Source of the DNA: Clostridia bacterium
GTDB taxonomy: Bacteria > Bacillota > Clostridia > Oscillospirales > Acutalibacteraceae
Length of the DNA stretch: 11,251 bases
Reading direction: 5' to 3'
Assembly: GCA_017534365.1 (NCBI GenBank)
Contig: JAFWCS010000046.1
Span: 1-11,251, forward strand
Positions within the stretch are counted from its first letter, which is position 1, and every line of letters begins with the position of its first letter. Under the pieces are notes generated by a model. That model was not told the DNA's origin, searched no databases, and worked only from the letters and a program-made list of their open reading frames with translations. Below are positions 1-6,513 of this stretch, piece after piece. Made by a program: the position numbers and the translations under genes.

Positions 1-125
1 CACGGGAAGGCGTCCGGCGCCGGATTGCCCGCGGCCATAGGAATGGTCGAACCGGAGCTTTTGAGGATTTCACGGATCATCGACGGCTTGAGCGAGGCGA
101 GACCCTGTGAGAATTGATATTCCAT
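1..125 (-). CDS. PLP-dependent class I/II aminotransferase, N-terminal fragment
   Basis: Only the first 41 codons are in the window; the gene continues beyond position 1. The visible N-terminus reads MEYQFSQGLASLKPSM, then IREILK, then AAGNPAPDAFP. The S-x-IREILK helix followed by an (A/G)GNPAPdaFP turn is the usual start of fold-type I aminotransferases of the 2-aminoadipate/MocR-like class, which are cytoplasmic PLP enzymes transferring amino groups between amino acids and 2-oxo acids. The PLP lysine and substrate-binding parts are off the window, so the substrate cannot be named. The ATG at 125 is preceded, 9 bases away, by AGGA. A good promoter lies at 167-195, so the gene can be expressed separately from comM just upstream. 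The family call is quite secure; the specific enzyme is not. Confidence 0.82.
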   Translation of the reverse strand, partial: MEYQFSQGLASLKPSMIREILKSSGSTIPMAAGNPAPDAFP

Positions 126-166
126 AGAAACGCATCCTTTCAGATACAATATAAAAAGATTCTAAT

Positions 167-195
167 ATTATAACATAGAAACGCCGGATTGTAAA
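167..195 (-). promoter_or_regulatory. Sigma-A-type promoter for the aminotransferase gene
   Basis: On the minus strand the -35 box TTTACA (195-190) is separated by 17 bases from TATAAT (172-167). TG stands one base upstream of the -10 box, giving an extended -10 (TGTTATAAT). Transcription should start near 160, about 35 bases before the ATG at 125. The -35 box lies directly downstream of the comM stop codon, with no terminator visible between the two genes. Confidence 0.75.
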
Positions 196-198
196 GCT

Positions 199-1728
199 TC
201 ACGCCCGCCAGAATTTGCGGTCGAGGCTGCGGTAATTGACCGCGCGGGCGATGTGGCTTTCCTCGATCAGGTCGCTGCCGTCGAGGTCGGCGACCGTGCG
301 CGCCACGCGCAGCACCTTGTCGTAGGCGCGGGCGGAGAGATCGAGCTTGTCAAACACCCGCTCGAGCAGGACCATCGCCCCGGGCGTCGGGTGGCAGAAT
401 TCCCGCGTCTGCGCCGGGGTCATCTTCGCGTTGCAGGCGATGCCGGAGCCGGCCAGCCGCTGCTGCTGCCGTTTGCGCGCGGCGTTCACGCGCTTGCGGA
501 TCTCCGCGGAGCTTTCGCCGGGCGCGGCGGACGAGAGCTTTTCAAATTCCACGGGCGGCACCTCGATGTGGATGTCGATGCGGTCCAGCAGCGGGCCGGA
601 GACCTTTGCAAGATAGCGCTTGGACGCGCCGGGCGGGCAGGTGCAGGCCCGCTTGGGATGGCCGAAATAGCCGCAGGGGCAGGGATTCATCGCGCAGACG
701 ATCATCGCGGAGCAGGGATAGGTCAGCGAGGCGTTCGCGCGGGAGATCGTGATCTTCCCGTCCTCGATCGGCTGCCGCAACACCTCCATCGCATTGCGTG
801 AGAATTCCGGCAATTCGTCGAGAAACAGCACGCCGTTGTGCGCAAGCGAGATCTCGCCCGGCCGCGGGATGACGCCGCCGCCGGAAAGACCGGCGGGGGA
901 GACCGTGTGATGCGGCGCGCGGAAAGGCCGCGCGGTGATCAGTGAAACGCCGGCGGGCAGGGCGCCCGCGATCGAATAGAGCGCCGTGGTCTGCAGGCTC
1001 TCCTCAAAGGTCATATCGGGCAGGATGGAGGGCAGGCGCTTGGCGAGCATGCTTTTGCCGGAGCCGGGCGGGCCGACCATCAGGATGTTGTGGCCGCCGG
1101 CCGCCGCGATCTCCAGCGCATACCGCGCCTCCTGCTGCCCCATCACGTCGCGGAAATCGGGCAGGGGCGCTGCGTTCTGCTGCGCGAGCGTCGGGTCATA
1201 GGTCAGCGGCGTGAGCGGCGCTTCGCCGGTCAGATGCTCCACGACCTGCTTCACGTTTTCCACCGCATAGATCTCGATGCCGGTCACAACGGAGCTTTCC
1301 AGCCCGTTTTCCTGCGGCACGAAAACCTGCCGGATCCCGTGCTTTTTCGCGCAGATCACCATCGGCAGCGCGCCGTTGACGTGGCGGATCTGCCCGTCGA
1401 GCGACAGCTCGCCGAGAAAGGCGCAGGCTTCCACGTCCGCCCGGAGCTGACCGGTCGCGCGCAGGACGGCGATCAGGATCGGCAGATCATAGACCGGCCC
1501 CTCCTTGCGCACATCGGCGGGCGAGAGGTTGATCGTCACGCGGCTGGGCGGGAAGCTGAAGCCGCTGTTTTTGGCGGCGGCGCGCACGCGGTTGCGCGAT
1601 TCGTTCACCGCCGTATCCGGCAGGCCGACCACGTCGATGCGCGGCAGGCCCTGCCCGAAATCGACCTCCACGCCGACCATATAACTTTCGATGCCGAACA
1701 GGCCCATGCTGTTCACGCGCGCAAACAT
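199..1728 (-). CDS. comM: YifB/ComM family Mg-chelatase-like AAA+ ATPase
   Basis: This 509-residue protein has the full family layout and normal length (about 500). An N-terminal ChlI-type/Lon-like domain (about 20-140) carries LPRIDVVGLPDTAVNES and the INLSPADVRKEG motif. The AAA+ core has Walker A GPPGSGKS (219-226), Walker B VLFLDE (300-305), and the family's cysteine pairs CPCG (350-353) and CTCPP (362-366). GPLLDRIDIHIEVP (378-391) and a C-terminal lid follow. In competent bacteria ComM is a hexameric helicase that promotes branch migration during transformation; in clostridia the role is mostly inferred. The start at 1728 is chosen because GGAGGTGA lies 7 bases upstream and MFARVNSMGL is the usual N-terminus. 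The reading frame stays open for 55 more codons upstream, but that stretch covers the gene's own promoter and the preceding terminator. Confidence 0.93.
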   Translation of the reverse strand: MFARVNSMGLFGIESYMVGVEVDFGQGLPRIDVVGLPDTAVNESRNRVRAAAKNSGFSFPPSRVTINLSPADVRKEGPVYDLPILIAVLRATGQLRADVEACAFLGELSLDGQIRHVNGALPMVICAKKHGIRQVFVPQENGLESSVVTGIEIYAVENVKQVVEHLTGEAPLTPLTYDPTLAQQNAAPLPDFRDVMGQQEARYALEIAAAGGHNILMVGPPGSGKSMLAKRLPSILPDMTFEESLQTTALYSIAGALPAGVSLITARPFRAPHHTVSPAGLSGGGVIPRPGEISLAHNGVLFLDELPEFSRNAMEVLRQPIEDGKITISRANASLTYPCSAMIVCAMNPCPCGYFGHPKRACTCPPGASKRYLAKVSGPLLDRIDIHIEVPPVEFEKLSSAAPGESSAEIRKRVNAARKRQQQRLAGSGIACNAKMTPAQTREFCHPTPGAMVLLERVFDKLDLSARAYDKVLRVARTVADLDGSDLIEESHIARAVNYRSLDRKFWRA

Positions 1729-1732
1729 CGCG

Positions 1733-1740
1733 TCACCTCC
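1733..1740 (-). promoter_or_regulatory. Ribosome binding site deciding the comM start
   Basis: GGAGGTGA, a near-perfect complement to the 16S rRNA tail, ends a few bases before the ATG at 1728. It decides against the ATG at 1893, from which the frame is also open. Confidence 0.8.
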
Positions 1741-1756
1741 GCCGCAAATATATATT

Positions 1757-1785
1757 ACTATATCACATTTTCGGAGCCGTTGCAA
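1757..1785 (-). promoter_or_regulatory. Likely comM promoter
   Basis: On the minus strand TTGCAA (1785-1780) and TATAGT (1762-1757) are 17 bases apart, in an A/T-rich stretch directly behind the terminator of the previous gene. The predicted start near 1750 leaves a 5' leader of about 20 bases. The -35 box matches the consensus in 4 of 6 bases and the -10 in 5 of 6. Confidence 0.6.
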
Positions 1786-1792
1786 GCAGGGG

Positions 1793-1826
1793 AAAACAAA
1801 AACACCGGACGCCAGGCATCCGGTGT
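1793..1826 (-). terminator. Rho-independent terminator of the 3D-domain gene
   Basis: On the minus strand an 8-base-pair stem, ACACCGGA paired with TCCGGTGT around a 9-base loop, runs straight into TTTTTGTTTT. It begins about 20 bases after the stop codon at 1848 and separates that gene from the comM promoter. Confidence 0.88.
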
Positions 1827-1847
1827 GTTCGTTCAATTGTGTGCAGA

Positions 1848-2972
1848 TCACAGCACGTAGATGCGCACGGGACGCACGCCCCAGTCGTCGCACATCTGCT
1901 CATTGTCCATGTAGAGGTCCACGAGGCGGTCGGTCGTGTAGATGAATCCGCCCGTGTCCGCTGCGATGGCGTAGCCGTAAACGATGCTGCCGTCGGCGGA
2001 AACGATATACATTTCCGTCCCGTAGGGGATCTCGCGCGGATCCACGGCAATGTGCCCGGGCATCGGGGTGCGGCCGGTGGAGGTGGCGGGGTCGCCGGTA
2101 TAGGCTGTCGCGTCGCCTTCGATCACATACTGGTAGTTTGTCGGAACGCCGTTTGCGTCCAGCGTGACGTCTGCGGGCAGCGACAGCTCGGAAATCACGG
2201 AGTCCGTGTTGCGGTAGGAATCGAGTTTGCCCGTGCGGCCGGTGCCGATCTCCAGAACGGCGTCCACCGCCGGTTTGGTCACGGTTTCGCTCGCGAGCAC
2301 GGTGTCGAGCAGCGTGCCGTCCGCAAAGCGGTCTTTATAAACCGTCTGCTTGACACCCTCGACGCCTTCGGTGACCACGCGGGATTCGCCCGCGGCCAGT
2401 TCGCCGTTTTCAACGATCTTCGTGCCGAAGGGGAGCGGCGTTTCCTGCGTGCGGGTCTTCACCTGCACGCGGCGCACGGTGATGGGGGTGCCGCGGTGAA
2501 GCTGCGTGTCCAGCGCGGGGAAGACCAGATCGTCTTCTCCGATCGCGACGCCGGCCTTGGCCAGCGCGTCGGCGACGGTGCCTTCGACCAGCACGGCTTT
2601 ATACTGCGTGCCGTCCGCAAAGATTTCCACGCTGAAGGCGCGGCGAAGGAATGCCTTCGCGTCCGCAAGCTGCGCCTGCGCCAGTGCCAGCCCGTCCGCA
2701 TACGAGAGCAGCACGGTCTGCGCGTCATCCGGCAGTTCAACTGCCACCGATTCGATCGCTTCGGGCGTCTTGCGCTGCGCGGTCTGCACATGCTTGAGAA
2801 TGCTGTCCGTCACGGGCGCAGTCGTGTCTGCGGGTTCCGGTTTGCCGGAAAGACCCACGGAATAGACTGCGGTCAGCGAAAGGCCGGTCAGCATCATGCA
2901 GGCGACGCCGGTGGTCAAAGCGCGGCGAATGCGTCGTCGGGGCCGATTGTCGGTCTTGCTTGTTAAATTCAT
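1848..2972 (-). CDS. Secreted or membrane-anchored G5/3D-domain cell-wall protein (YabE/RpfB-like)
   Basis: This is a 374-residue cell-envelope protein. A basic N-terminus (PRRRIRRAL) and hydrophobic segment (about 20-41) act as signal peptide or anchor. A DUF348 ubiquitin-like domain follows at about 112-168 (FSVEIFADGTQYKAVLVEGT). A G5 domain lies at about 172-245 (TQETPLPFGTKIVENGEL), and a C-terminal 3D domain at about 285-374. The 3D domain keeps its aspartates in HIAVDP (310), AADTGG (339) and VDLYMD (352), in a double-psi beta-barrel related to MltA lytic transglycosylases. This is the architecture of Bacillus YabE and Firmicutes RpfB-like proteins, which remodel peptidoglycan. The ATG at 2972 has AAGGAG just upstream. 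The gene has a strong promoter with an embedded dyad, a structured leader, and its own terminator, so it is probably a tightly controlled single-gene unit. Confidence 0.92.
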   Translation of the reverse strand: MNLTSKTDNRPRRRIRRALTTGVACMMLTGLSLTAVYSVGLSGKPEPADTTAPVTDSILKHVQTAQRKTPEAIESVAVELPDDAQTVLLSYADGLALAQAQLADAKAFLRRAFSVEIFADGTQYKAVLVEGTVADALAKAGVAIGEDDLVFPALDTQLHRGTPITVRRVQVKTRTQETPLPFGTKIVENGELAAGESRVVTEGVEGVKQTVYKDRFADGTLLDTVLASETVTKPAVDAVLEIGTGRTGKLDSYRNTDSVISELSLPADVTLDANGVPTNYQYVIEGDATAYTGDPATSTGRTPMPGHIAVDPREIPYGTEMYIVSADGSIVYGYAIAADTGGFIYTTDRLVDLYMDNEQMCDDWGVRPVRIYVL

Positions 2973-3097
2973 AAAATCTCCTTCGGGAATCTGAAATTCC
3001 CCACGTGCAGATCGCTGAAAATGATCGGGGTGCAGGGCGATCTGCGAGCCGTTTTCCCTGCCGCAAAGGCGGCGATCGGAAAGGCGGATTTTTTACA
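2973..3097 (-). promoter_or_regulatory. Structured 5' leader of the 3D-domain gene, possible riboswitch-like element
   Basis: The leader of about 125 bases between the predicted start (near 3097) and the ATG can form several hairpins. A is GCCGC/GCGGC with a 4-base loop (3060-3073). B is a perfect 9-base-pair stem GCAGATCGC/GCGATCTGC (3045-3037 with 3015-3007). C is GGGAAT/ATTCCC (3001-2985), ending one base before the AAGGAG. A further 6-base-pair pairing, GCAGGG (3059-3054) with CCCTGC (3037-3032), crosses stem B, as in an H-type pseudoknot or a switch. CCCC in the loop of B could also pair with the GGGG that starts hairpin C. The pairings are seen in the sequence; a regulatory role is inference. 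It does not match the c-di-AMP riboswitch core as I know it. Confidence 0.45.
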
Positions 3098-3103
3098 GTT
3101 GGC

Positions 3104-3132
3104 ATTATATCGGCAGGTTGCCGATTTGTCAA
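3104..3132 (-). promoter_or_regulatory. Consensus sigma-A promoter with dyad operator in the spacer
   Basis: TTGACA (3132-3127) and TATAAT (3109-3104) are both perfect boxes, 17 bases apart. The spacer and the first base of the -10 box form a perfect interrupted palindrome, ATCGGCA-N3-TGCCGAT (3109-3125). A dyad placed between the boxes is a classic repressor site. As it lies upstream of the predicted start, it would act as DNA and not as an RNA hairpin. The cognate regulator is unknown. Confidence 0.8.
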
Positions 3133-3171
3133 ACGCTGAATTTTTGAGCTTTTGTTGAAGATGCACAAGAG

Positions 3172-3235
3172 AAAAAAGCGCGATTCCCAAAATAAGGGAT
3201 GCAATTTGCGAATAACGCTCCAATTATTGGGAATT
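3172..3235 (-). terminator. Possible terminator behind tspO
   Basis: On the minus strand ATTCCCAA (3235-3228) pairs with TTGGGAAT (3190-3183). Shorter inner pairings (TAA/TTA, GGA/TCC, GCG/CGC) fill the space between, and TTTTTT follows five bases after the stem. It lies between the tspO stop (3389) and the promoter of the next gene. The long loop and gap before the T run make it weaker than the other terminators here. Confidence 0.35.
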
Positions 3236-3266
3236 GGCTGTTTTTTTTTGTGCAAAGGTGAAAAAG

Positions 3267-3303
3267 ATTACAAATGGTTACAAAACTGTAAAAAACGGTA
3301 ACA
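3267..3303 (-). promoter_or_regulatory. WalR-like TGTAA direct repeats upstream of the 3D-domain gene
   Basis: On the minus strand TGTAAC and TGTAAT occur as direct repeats with starts 10 bases apart (3282-3268). Two copies in the other orientation follow in the same 37 bases (TGTAA 3287-3291 and GGTAACA 3297-3303 on the plus strand). WalR (YycF) of Firmicutes binds two TGTWAH hexamers with starts 11 bases apart and controls cell-wall hydrolase genes including 3D proteins. The spacing here is one base short and the site is about 135 bases upstream of the -35 box, so it is a candidate only. The rest of the 3133-3388 gap is A/T-rich and shows no gene. Confidence 0.4.
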
Positions 3304-3388
3304 ATATTCGCGGTGAGAAAAATACAGCGTGTGTGCCGCGCGGGCGCCGGATCTCTTATATTTTTATATATCCTTAATATAATAGGCT

Positions 3389-3865
3389 TCACCTGTTGAG
3401 CAGCCAGACCGCAAGATTCAGATAGCCCGCAAAGGTGACCCAGAGCAGATAGGGGAGCTGCAGCCAGCCGGCGAGCGGATCGGCCTTGCGAAAGAGCAGC
3501 AGCATCCAAAGGATCAGTCCCCAGAGCGCGATCAGCCAGAGAAACGCCGCGCCGAAGGCCTGCAGGTTGAAGAAGATCAGCGTCCAGAAAAAATTGAAAA
3601 AAAGCTGCAGCCCGTAGACGCGCAGGCCGGAGCGCCGGGCGGCGGACGGCGGCGAGAGATCCACCCGCGCCGCGCCGAAGCCCATGAGGGCATAGAGCAG
3701 CGTCCACACGATCGGGAAGAGGAGCGCCGGGGGCGCGAGGGCGGGCAAGCGGAGCGTTTCGCCGTAGGCTTCGGTCGCGCTGCGCGAGAGCAGACCGGCC
3801 GCCACCCCGACTGCTTCCGCGCCGAGGATCCAGAGCAGATAGGATTTCCATGGCTGTTTGTTCAT
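3389..3865 (-). CDS. tspO: TspO/MBR family membrane protein
   Basis: This 158-residue protein has the family's usual length and five hydrophobic segments (about 9-25, 44-66, 82-102, 104-126 and 134-157). Signature parts are P-PALLFPIVWTLLYALMGFG (45-64), the LQLFFNFFWTLIFF segment (86-99), and the C-terminal LPYLLWVTFAGYLNLAVWLLN (137-157). TspO proteins (tryptophan-rich sensory protein, bacterial homologue of the mitochondrial translocator protein) bind porphyrins and related hydrophobic ligands in the membrane; their bacterial role is still debated. The ATG at 3865 is preceded by GGAGGG at 7 bases. The gene lies alone between the terminator at 3948-3993 and the cell-wall gene. I could not find a convincing promoter in the 82 bases before it. 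Confidence 0.9.
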   Translation of the reverse strand: MNKQPWKSYLLWILGAEAVGVAAGLLSRSATEAYGETLRLPALAPPALLFPIVWTLLYALMGFGAARVDLSPPSAARRSGLRVYGLQLFFNFFWTLIFFNLQAFGAAFLWLIALWGLILWMLLLFRKADPLAGWLQLPYLLWVTFAGYLNLAVWLLNR

Positions 3866-3947
3866 CTCGCATCCCTCCCGCCTCTATCGTATGCGATCCA
3901 GGGCGAAAACATACGTCCGAAGAAAAAACGGCGCGCCCAGTTCCTGT

Positions 3948-3993
3948 AAAAAACCGCCGGTACTTCTGCCAAAGTCGGCAGGAGTACCGGCGG
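3948..3993 (-). terminator. Strong rho-independent terminator of the blaI-M56 operon
   Basis: On the minus strand CCGCCGGTACT pairs with AGTACCGGCGG. After one mismatch CTGCC pairs with GGCAG around a 6-base loop, and TTTTTT follows directly. It begins about 45 bases behind the M56 stop codon at 4040. Confidence 0.93.
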
Positions 3994-4039
3994 ATGGAGC
4001 CCGGATGATGTGAAACGTGCGCAGCGAAAGACTGCTTTT

Positions 4040-6058
4040 TTATTCCAGCGGCGCTTCTTCACTGTGCGTCAGCGGGCTGCCGCTGTCCGCTCGGCGCGGG
4101 AATGAGTTCGCTTCAAGAATTTTGCCGTCGAGCGTGCGGTGCAGAAAAGTGACAGTGCCGCTGTCCAGGCGGGTTTCATAGATCGTTTTCGCCCCGTTTT
4201 CCCAGATGCGGCGACTGCCGACGAAATCCGGATACAGGCTGCCGATGTTCTTGAAAATCCCGTCGAGCGTCTCGTCTGAAATGCCGTATTGCGAGAGCGC
4301 GATCAGCCCGTGCGCCTCGCCTTCGCGGCAGACGGTCGCCGTGCGGCCCTGCGCCTTGAGGTAGCCCTCCGCCTGCGCCGTGCATTGCTGCCAGAGCTGT
4401 TCGCGGTTGGTCTCGGCGGCTTCCCGGTCGAAGATGCGCGCGCGGATCTCCCGCGGAAACATCCGCTTGATCGAGGACGTATAATGGGCGCCGTCCTCCG
4501 GATATTGCACCTCCACCTTGCCGCTGTGCAGGTCGATCGTGAAGACCGCCGGGGAGAGGTGGCCGCCGGAATCGACAAAATAGCTGATCTGCGGATCGAT
4601 CCCGGAGGTCCGCTGCTCAAAGACGGCGCTCTCCACGAGCGCATAGACTTTCTGCACGCCGCGGCGCGTTTCCGTGCCCAGCTGCACCAGGCCGACGAAC
4701 AGCGCCTCGCCGGAATAGGCGTCCCAATCCTCCGCCGCGACGGTGTCGCGCAGCAGGGTGAGGAGATCCTGATCTCCGTTCACGGTGCGCCAAAACACCG
4801 TGCCGTCCGGCAAGGCCGTTTCCGGCTGCTGCCCCTCGCCGTAGCGATAGGACGTAACGGCTGCGGACGCCGCCGCGTCGAAGCGGTAGCTGTCGCCGCC
4901 GTCCTTGGTCTGAAACACATAGTGCTTGCCGCTTTCGGCATCGTGAAGGGTCAGCTTGCCGGCGCTTTCCTCAAAGGGGCCGTTGATGATCGTGCTGCTG
5001 AGATAGGAGAAAGAAAAGGTCGCCCGTTGCTCCGCAGGGAACAGGCGGATCTGCGCATGGTCGACGAAGCCGCCGTGCGGCACTTCGATGGCATAGGTGC
5101 GTTCCGCCTGCGCGTCCCGCAGCGTCGGCGGATTTGTCAGCAGGCAGACGACCGCCGCGGCGCTCACAGCCAGCGCGATAAGAATGATCCAGAACGCCGG
5201 CTTTTTATAATGCAGCGCCGCCTTGATGCGCTGTTTGATGCCGACCTCGCCGAAGGCCAGCGGGCAGGCCGCCACGCGGCTGCGCGGCAGGCTGCAGTCC
5301 AGCAGCGCCTGCGCATAGTCGGCCACCTGCGCGGGATCCAGATCACGCAGGACCTTTTCGTCGCAGGCGGATTCGATATCGCGGCAGAGCAGAATATAGG
5401 CGACCCAGATCGCGGGGTTGAACCAGTAGACGCTCAGCAGCAGGAAGCCCAGCGGCTTCCACCAGTGGTCGCGCCGCCGCAGGTGCGCCCGTTCATGCGC
5501 GAGGATGCTTGCCTGCTGCGCAGCCGTCAGGCCGGAGGGGAGATAGATGCGCGGACGGAAAACGCCGAAGATGAACGGCGTGCGCAGTTCGTCGCAGAGG
5601 AAGACGCCGGGCAGGGTCTCCACGGCTGCGCCGACCTGCCGCCGCAGCCGCAGCGATGTCACGAGCGCGTAAAGCAGCATCGCGGCAACGCCTGCCAGCC
5701 AGAGCGCCGCCAGAATTTCAACCGTATGGGAGCCCGCGTTCTGCGCCACGGTCACGCCCGGCGCATAGTGATCACTGAGATACCCGTTGACCGGCGTATC
5801 CACCGCAGAAAGGCCGGTGCTGACGGAGAACGATTCGTTTTGCAGGATCGCCTGCGGCAGCGGCTCGGCGCTCGGCACAAGGCTGACCGCGCTTTCAAGC
5901 GAAAACGGCAGCAGCAGCCGCAGCGCCACCAGCCCCCAGAGCGCGCAGTGCAGCCATTTCGGCGCTTTTTTCAGCGCCAGGCGCAGCAGCGCAACCGCCA
6001 GCACCAGCCAGCTCGCCGTCAGACTCATGTTCACAAGCTTGAGAAACAGCGCGCTCAC
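4040..6058 (-). CDS. M56 family (BlaR1/MecR1-type) membrane metallopeptidase with unusual C-terminal domain
   Basis: This 672-residue protein has hydrophobic segments at about 9-30, 36-55, 114-136, 203-225 and 288-308. The gluzincin motif HERAH (188-192) lies in a cytoplasmic loop, with the downstream RDIESACDEKVL segment (226-237) supplying the expected glutamate ligand. BlaR1-type proteins sense a signal outside the cell and cleave their partner BlaI-type repressor inside. The C-terminal 360 residues beyond the last membrane segment do not show the STxK-SxN-KTG pattern of a penicillin-binding sensor. I do not recognise this domain, so the ligand is unknown. The start is a GTG with AGGAGG at 7 bases. 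It overlaps the repressor's stop codon by four bases (GTGA), so translation is coupled. No beta-lactamase or transpeptidase gene is nearby. Confidence 0.9.
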   Translation of the reverse strand: MSALFLKLVNMSLTASWLVLAVALLRLALKKAPKWLHCALWGLVALRLLLPFSLESAVSLVPSAEPLPQAILQNESFSVSTGLSAVDTPVNGYLSDHYAPGVTVAQNAGSHTVEILAALWLAGVAAMLLYALVTSLRLRRQVGAAVETLPGVFLCDELRTPFIFGVFRPRIYLPSGLTAAQQASILAHERAHLRRRDHWWKPLGFLLLSVYWFNPAIWVAYILLCRDIESACDEKVLRDLDPAQVADYAQALLDCSLPRSRVAACPLAFGEVGIKQRIKAALHYKKPAFWIILIALAVSAAAVVCLLTNPPTLRDAQAERTYAIEVPHGGFVDHAQIRLFPAEQRATFSFSYLSSTIINGPFEESAGKLTLHDAESGKHYVFQTKDGGDSYRFDAAASAAVTSYRYGEGQQPETALPDGTVFWRTVNGDQDLLTLLRDTVAAEDWDAYSGEALFVGLVQLGTETRRGVQKVYALVESAVFEQRTSGIDPQISYFVDSGGHLSPAVFTIDLHSGKVEVQYPEDGAHYTSSIKRMFPREIRARIFDREAAETNREQLWQQCTAQAEGYLKAQGRTATVCREGEAHGLIALSQYGISDETLDGIFKNIGSLYPDFVGSRRIWENGAKTIYETRLDSGTVTFLHRTLDGKILEANSFPRRADSGSPLTHSEEAPLE

Positions 6059-6426
6059 GTTTCCGCCTCCTCCCGAAAAGCGTCGATCATGCGCTGAAGC
6101 TCCTCCGCCTGCGCCGCAGTCAGCTTCTTCTTTGAGGTGAAGGCCGCGAGGAACGCCGGCAGCGAGCCGTGAAAGGTTTCCTCCACAAACTGCTCGCTTT
6201 TTGCGGCGTAATATTCCGCGCGGGAGATGCGCGCGGTCACCGTGCCGTTCCGGTTCTCAAACAGCCCCTTTTCACAGAGCTTGCGCAGCACGGTATAGGT
6301 GGTCGGCTTTTTCCAGTGCAGTTCTTCGGCGCAGAGCCTGACCAGCGCGCCGGAGGAGATCGGCGCGTTTTCCCAGACAAGGTCCGCGAATTTTGCCTGC
6401 ACCTCGCCCAATTCGATGGTTGCCAT
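6055..6426 (-). CDS. BlaI/MecI/CopY family transcriptional repressor
   Basis: This 123-residue protein has the family's length. The N-terminal winged helix (about 1-70) has the typical order LGEVQAKFADLVWENAPIS, then WKKPTTYTVLRKLCEKGLFE (38-57) with the recognition helix, then a wing ending in ARISRAEY. The C-terminal helices (about 75-121) would form the dimer. Such repressors hold their own operon off until a partner M56 protease cleaves them; that partner is encoded directly downstream, overlapping by four bases. The ATG at 6426 is chosen because AAGGAG lies 8 bases upstream. The in-frame ATG at 6453 would put that ribosome binding site inside the gene. Promoter dyads suggest autoregulation, but they are not the TACA-N2-TGTA type. 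Confidence 0.93.
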   Translation of the reverse strand: MATIELGEVQAKFADLVWENAPISSGALVRLCAEELHWKKPTTYTVLRKLCEKGLFENRNGTVTARISRAEYYAAKSEQFVEETFHGSLPAFLAAFTSKKKLTAAQAEELQRMIDAFREEAET

Positions 6427-6482
6427 GTTGATCACTCCTTCGTCTTGTTCCATTGTTCCTTATGATCCTTTGTCCCGTTCCG

Positions 6483-6499
6483 TTTTGGTCTATCCAAAA
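6483..6499 (-). promoter_or_regulatory. Second dyad in the blaI leader
   Basis: TTTTGG and CCAAAA form a perfect 6-base inverted repeat around 5 bases, at about +8 to +24 of the predicted transcript. It could be a second operator or a small hairpin at the 5' end of the mRNA. Confidence 0.4.
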
Positions 6500-6513
6500 T
6501 AAACCACAAGCTA

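Noticed and set aside
1729..1893. N-terminal extension of ComM to the ATG at 1893
   Set aside because: It would cover the promoter and the previous terminator and overlap the 3D gene's end. The extra sequence has no family resemblance, and the ATG at 1728 has a near-perfect ribosome binding site.
1839..2966. 375-codon plus-strand open frame
   Set aside because: It mirrors the 3D-domain gene and has the composition of an antisense frame, while the minus strand encodes clear G5 and 3D domains.
2973..3097. c-di-AMP (ydaO/yuaA) riboswitch in the 3D-gene leader
   Set aside because: The gene type fits, but I cannot find the conserved GGGGAACC and CUAACCUCGUAGGCG-like core, so the leader is listed only as structured.
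3862..4062. 66-codon minus-strand open frame between the M56 gene and tspO
   Set aside because: It runs through the strong terminator at 3948-3993 and into tspO's start, with no ribosome binding site or familiar sequence.
4289..6097. 602-codon plus-strand open frame
   Set aside because: It is antisense to the M56 gene and blaI's end, is rich in R, H, A and Q, has no family motif, and is a usual by-product of G+C-rich coding DNA.
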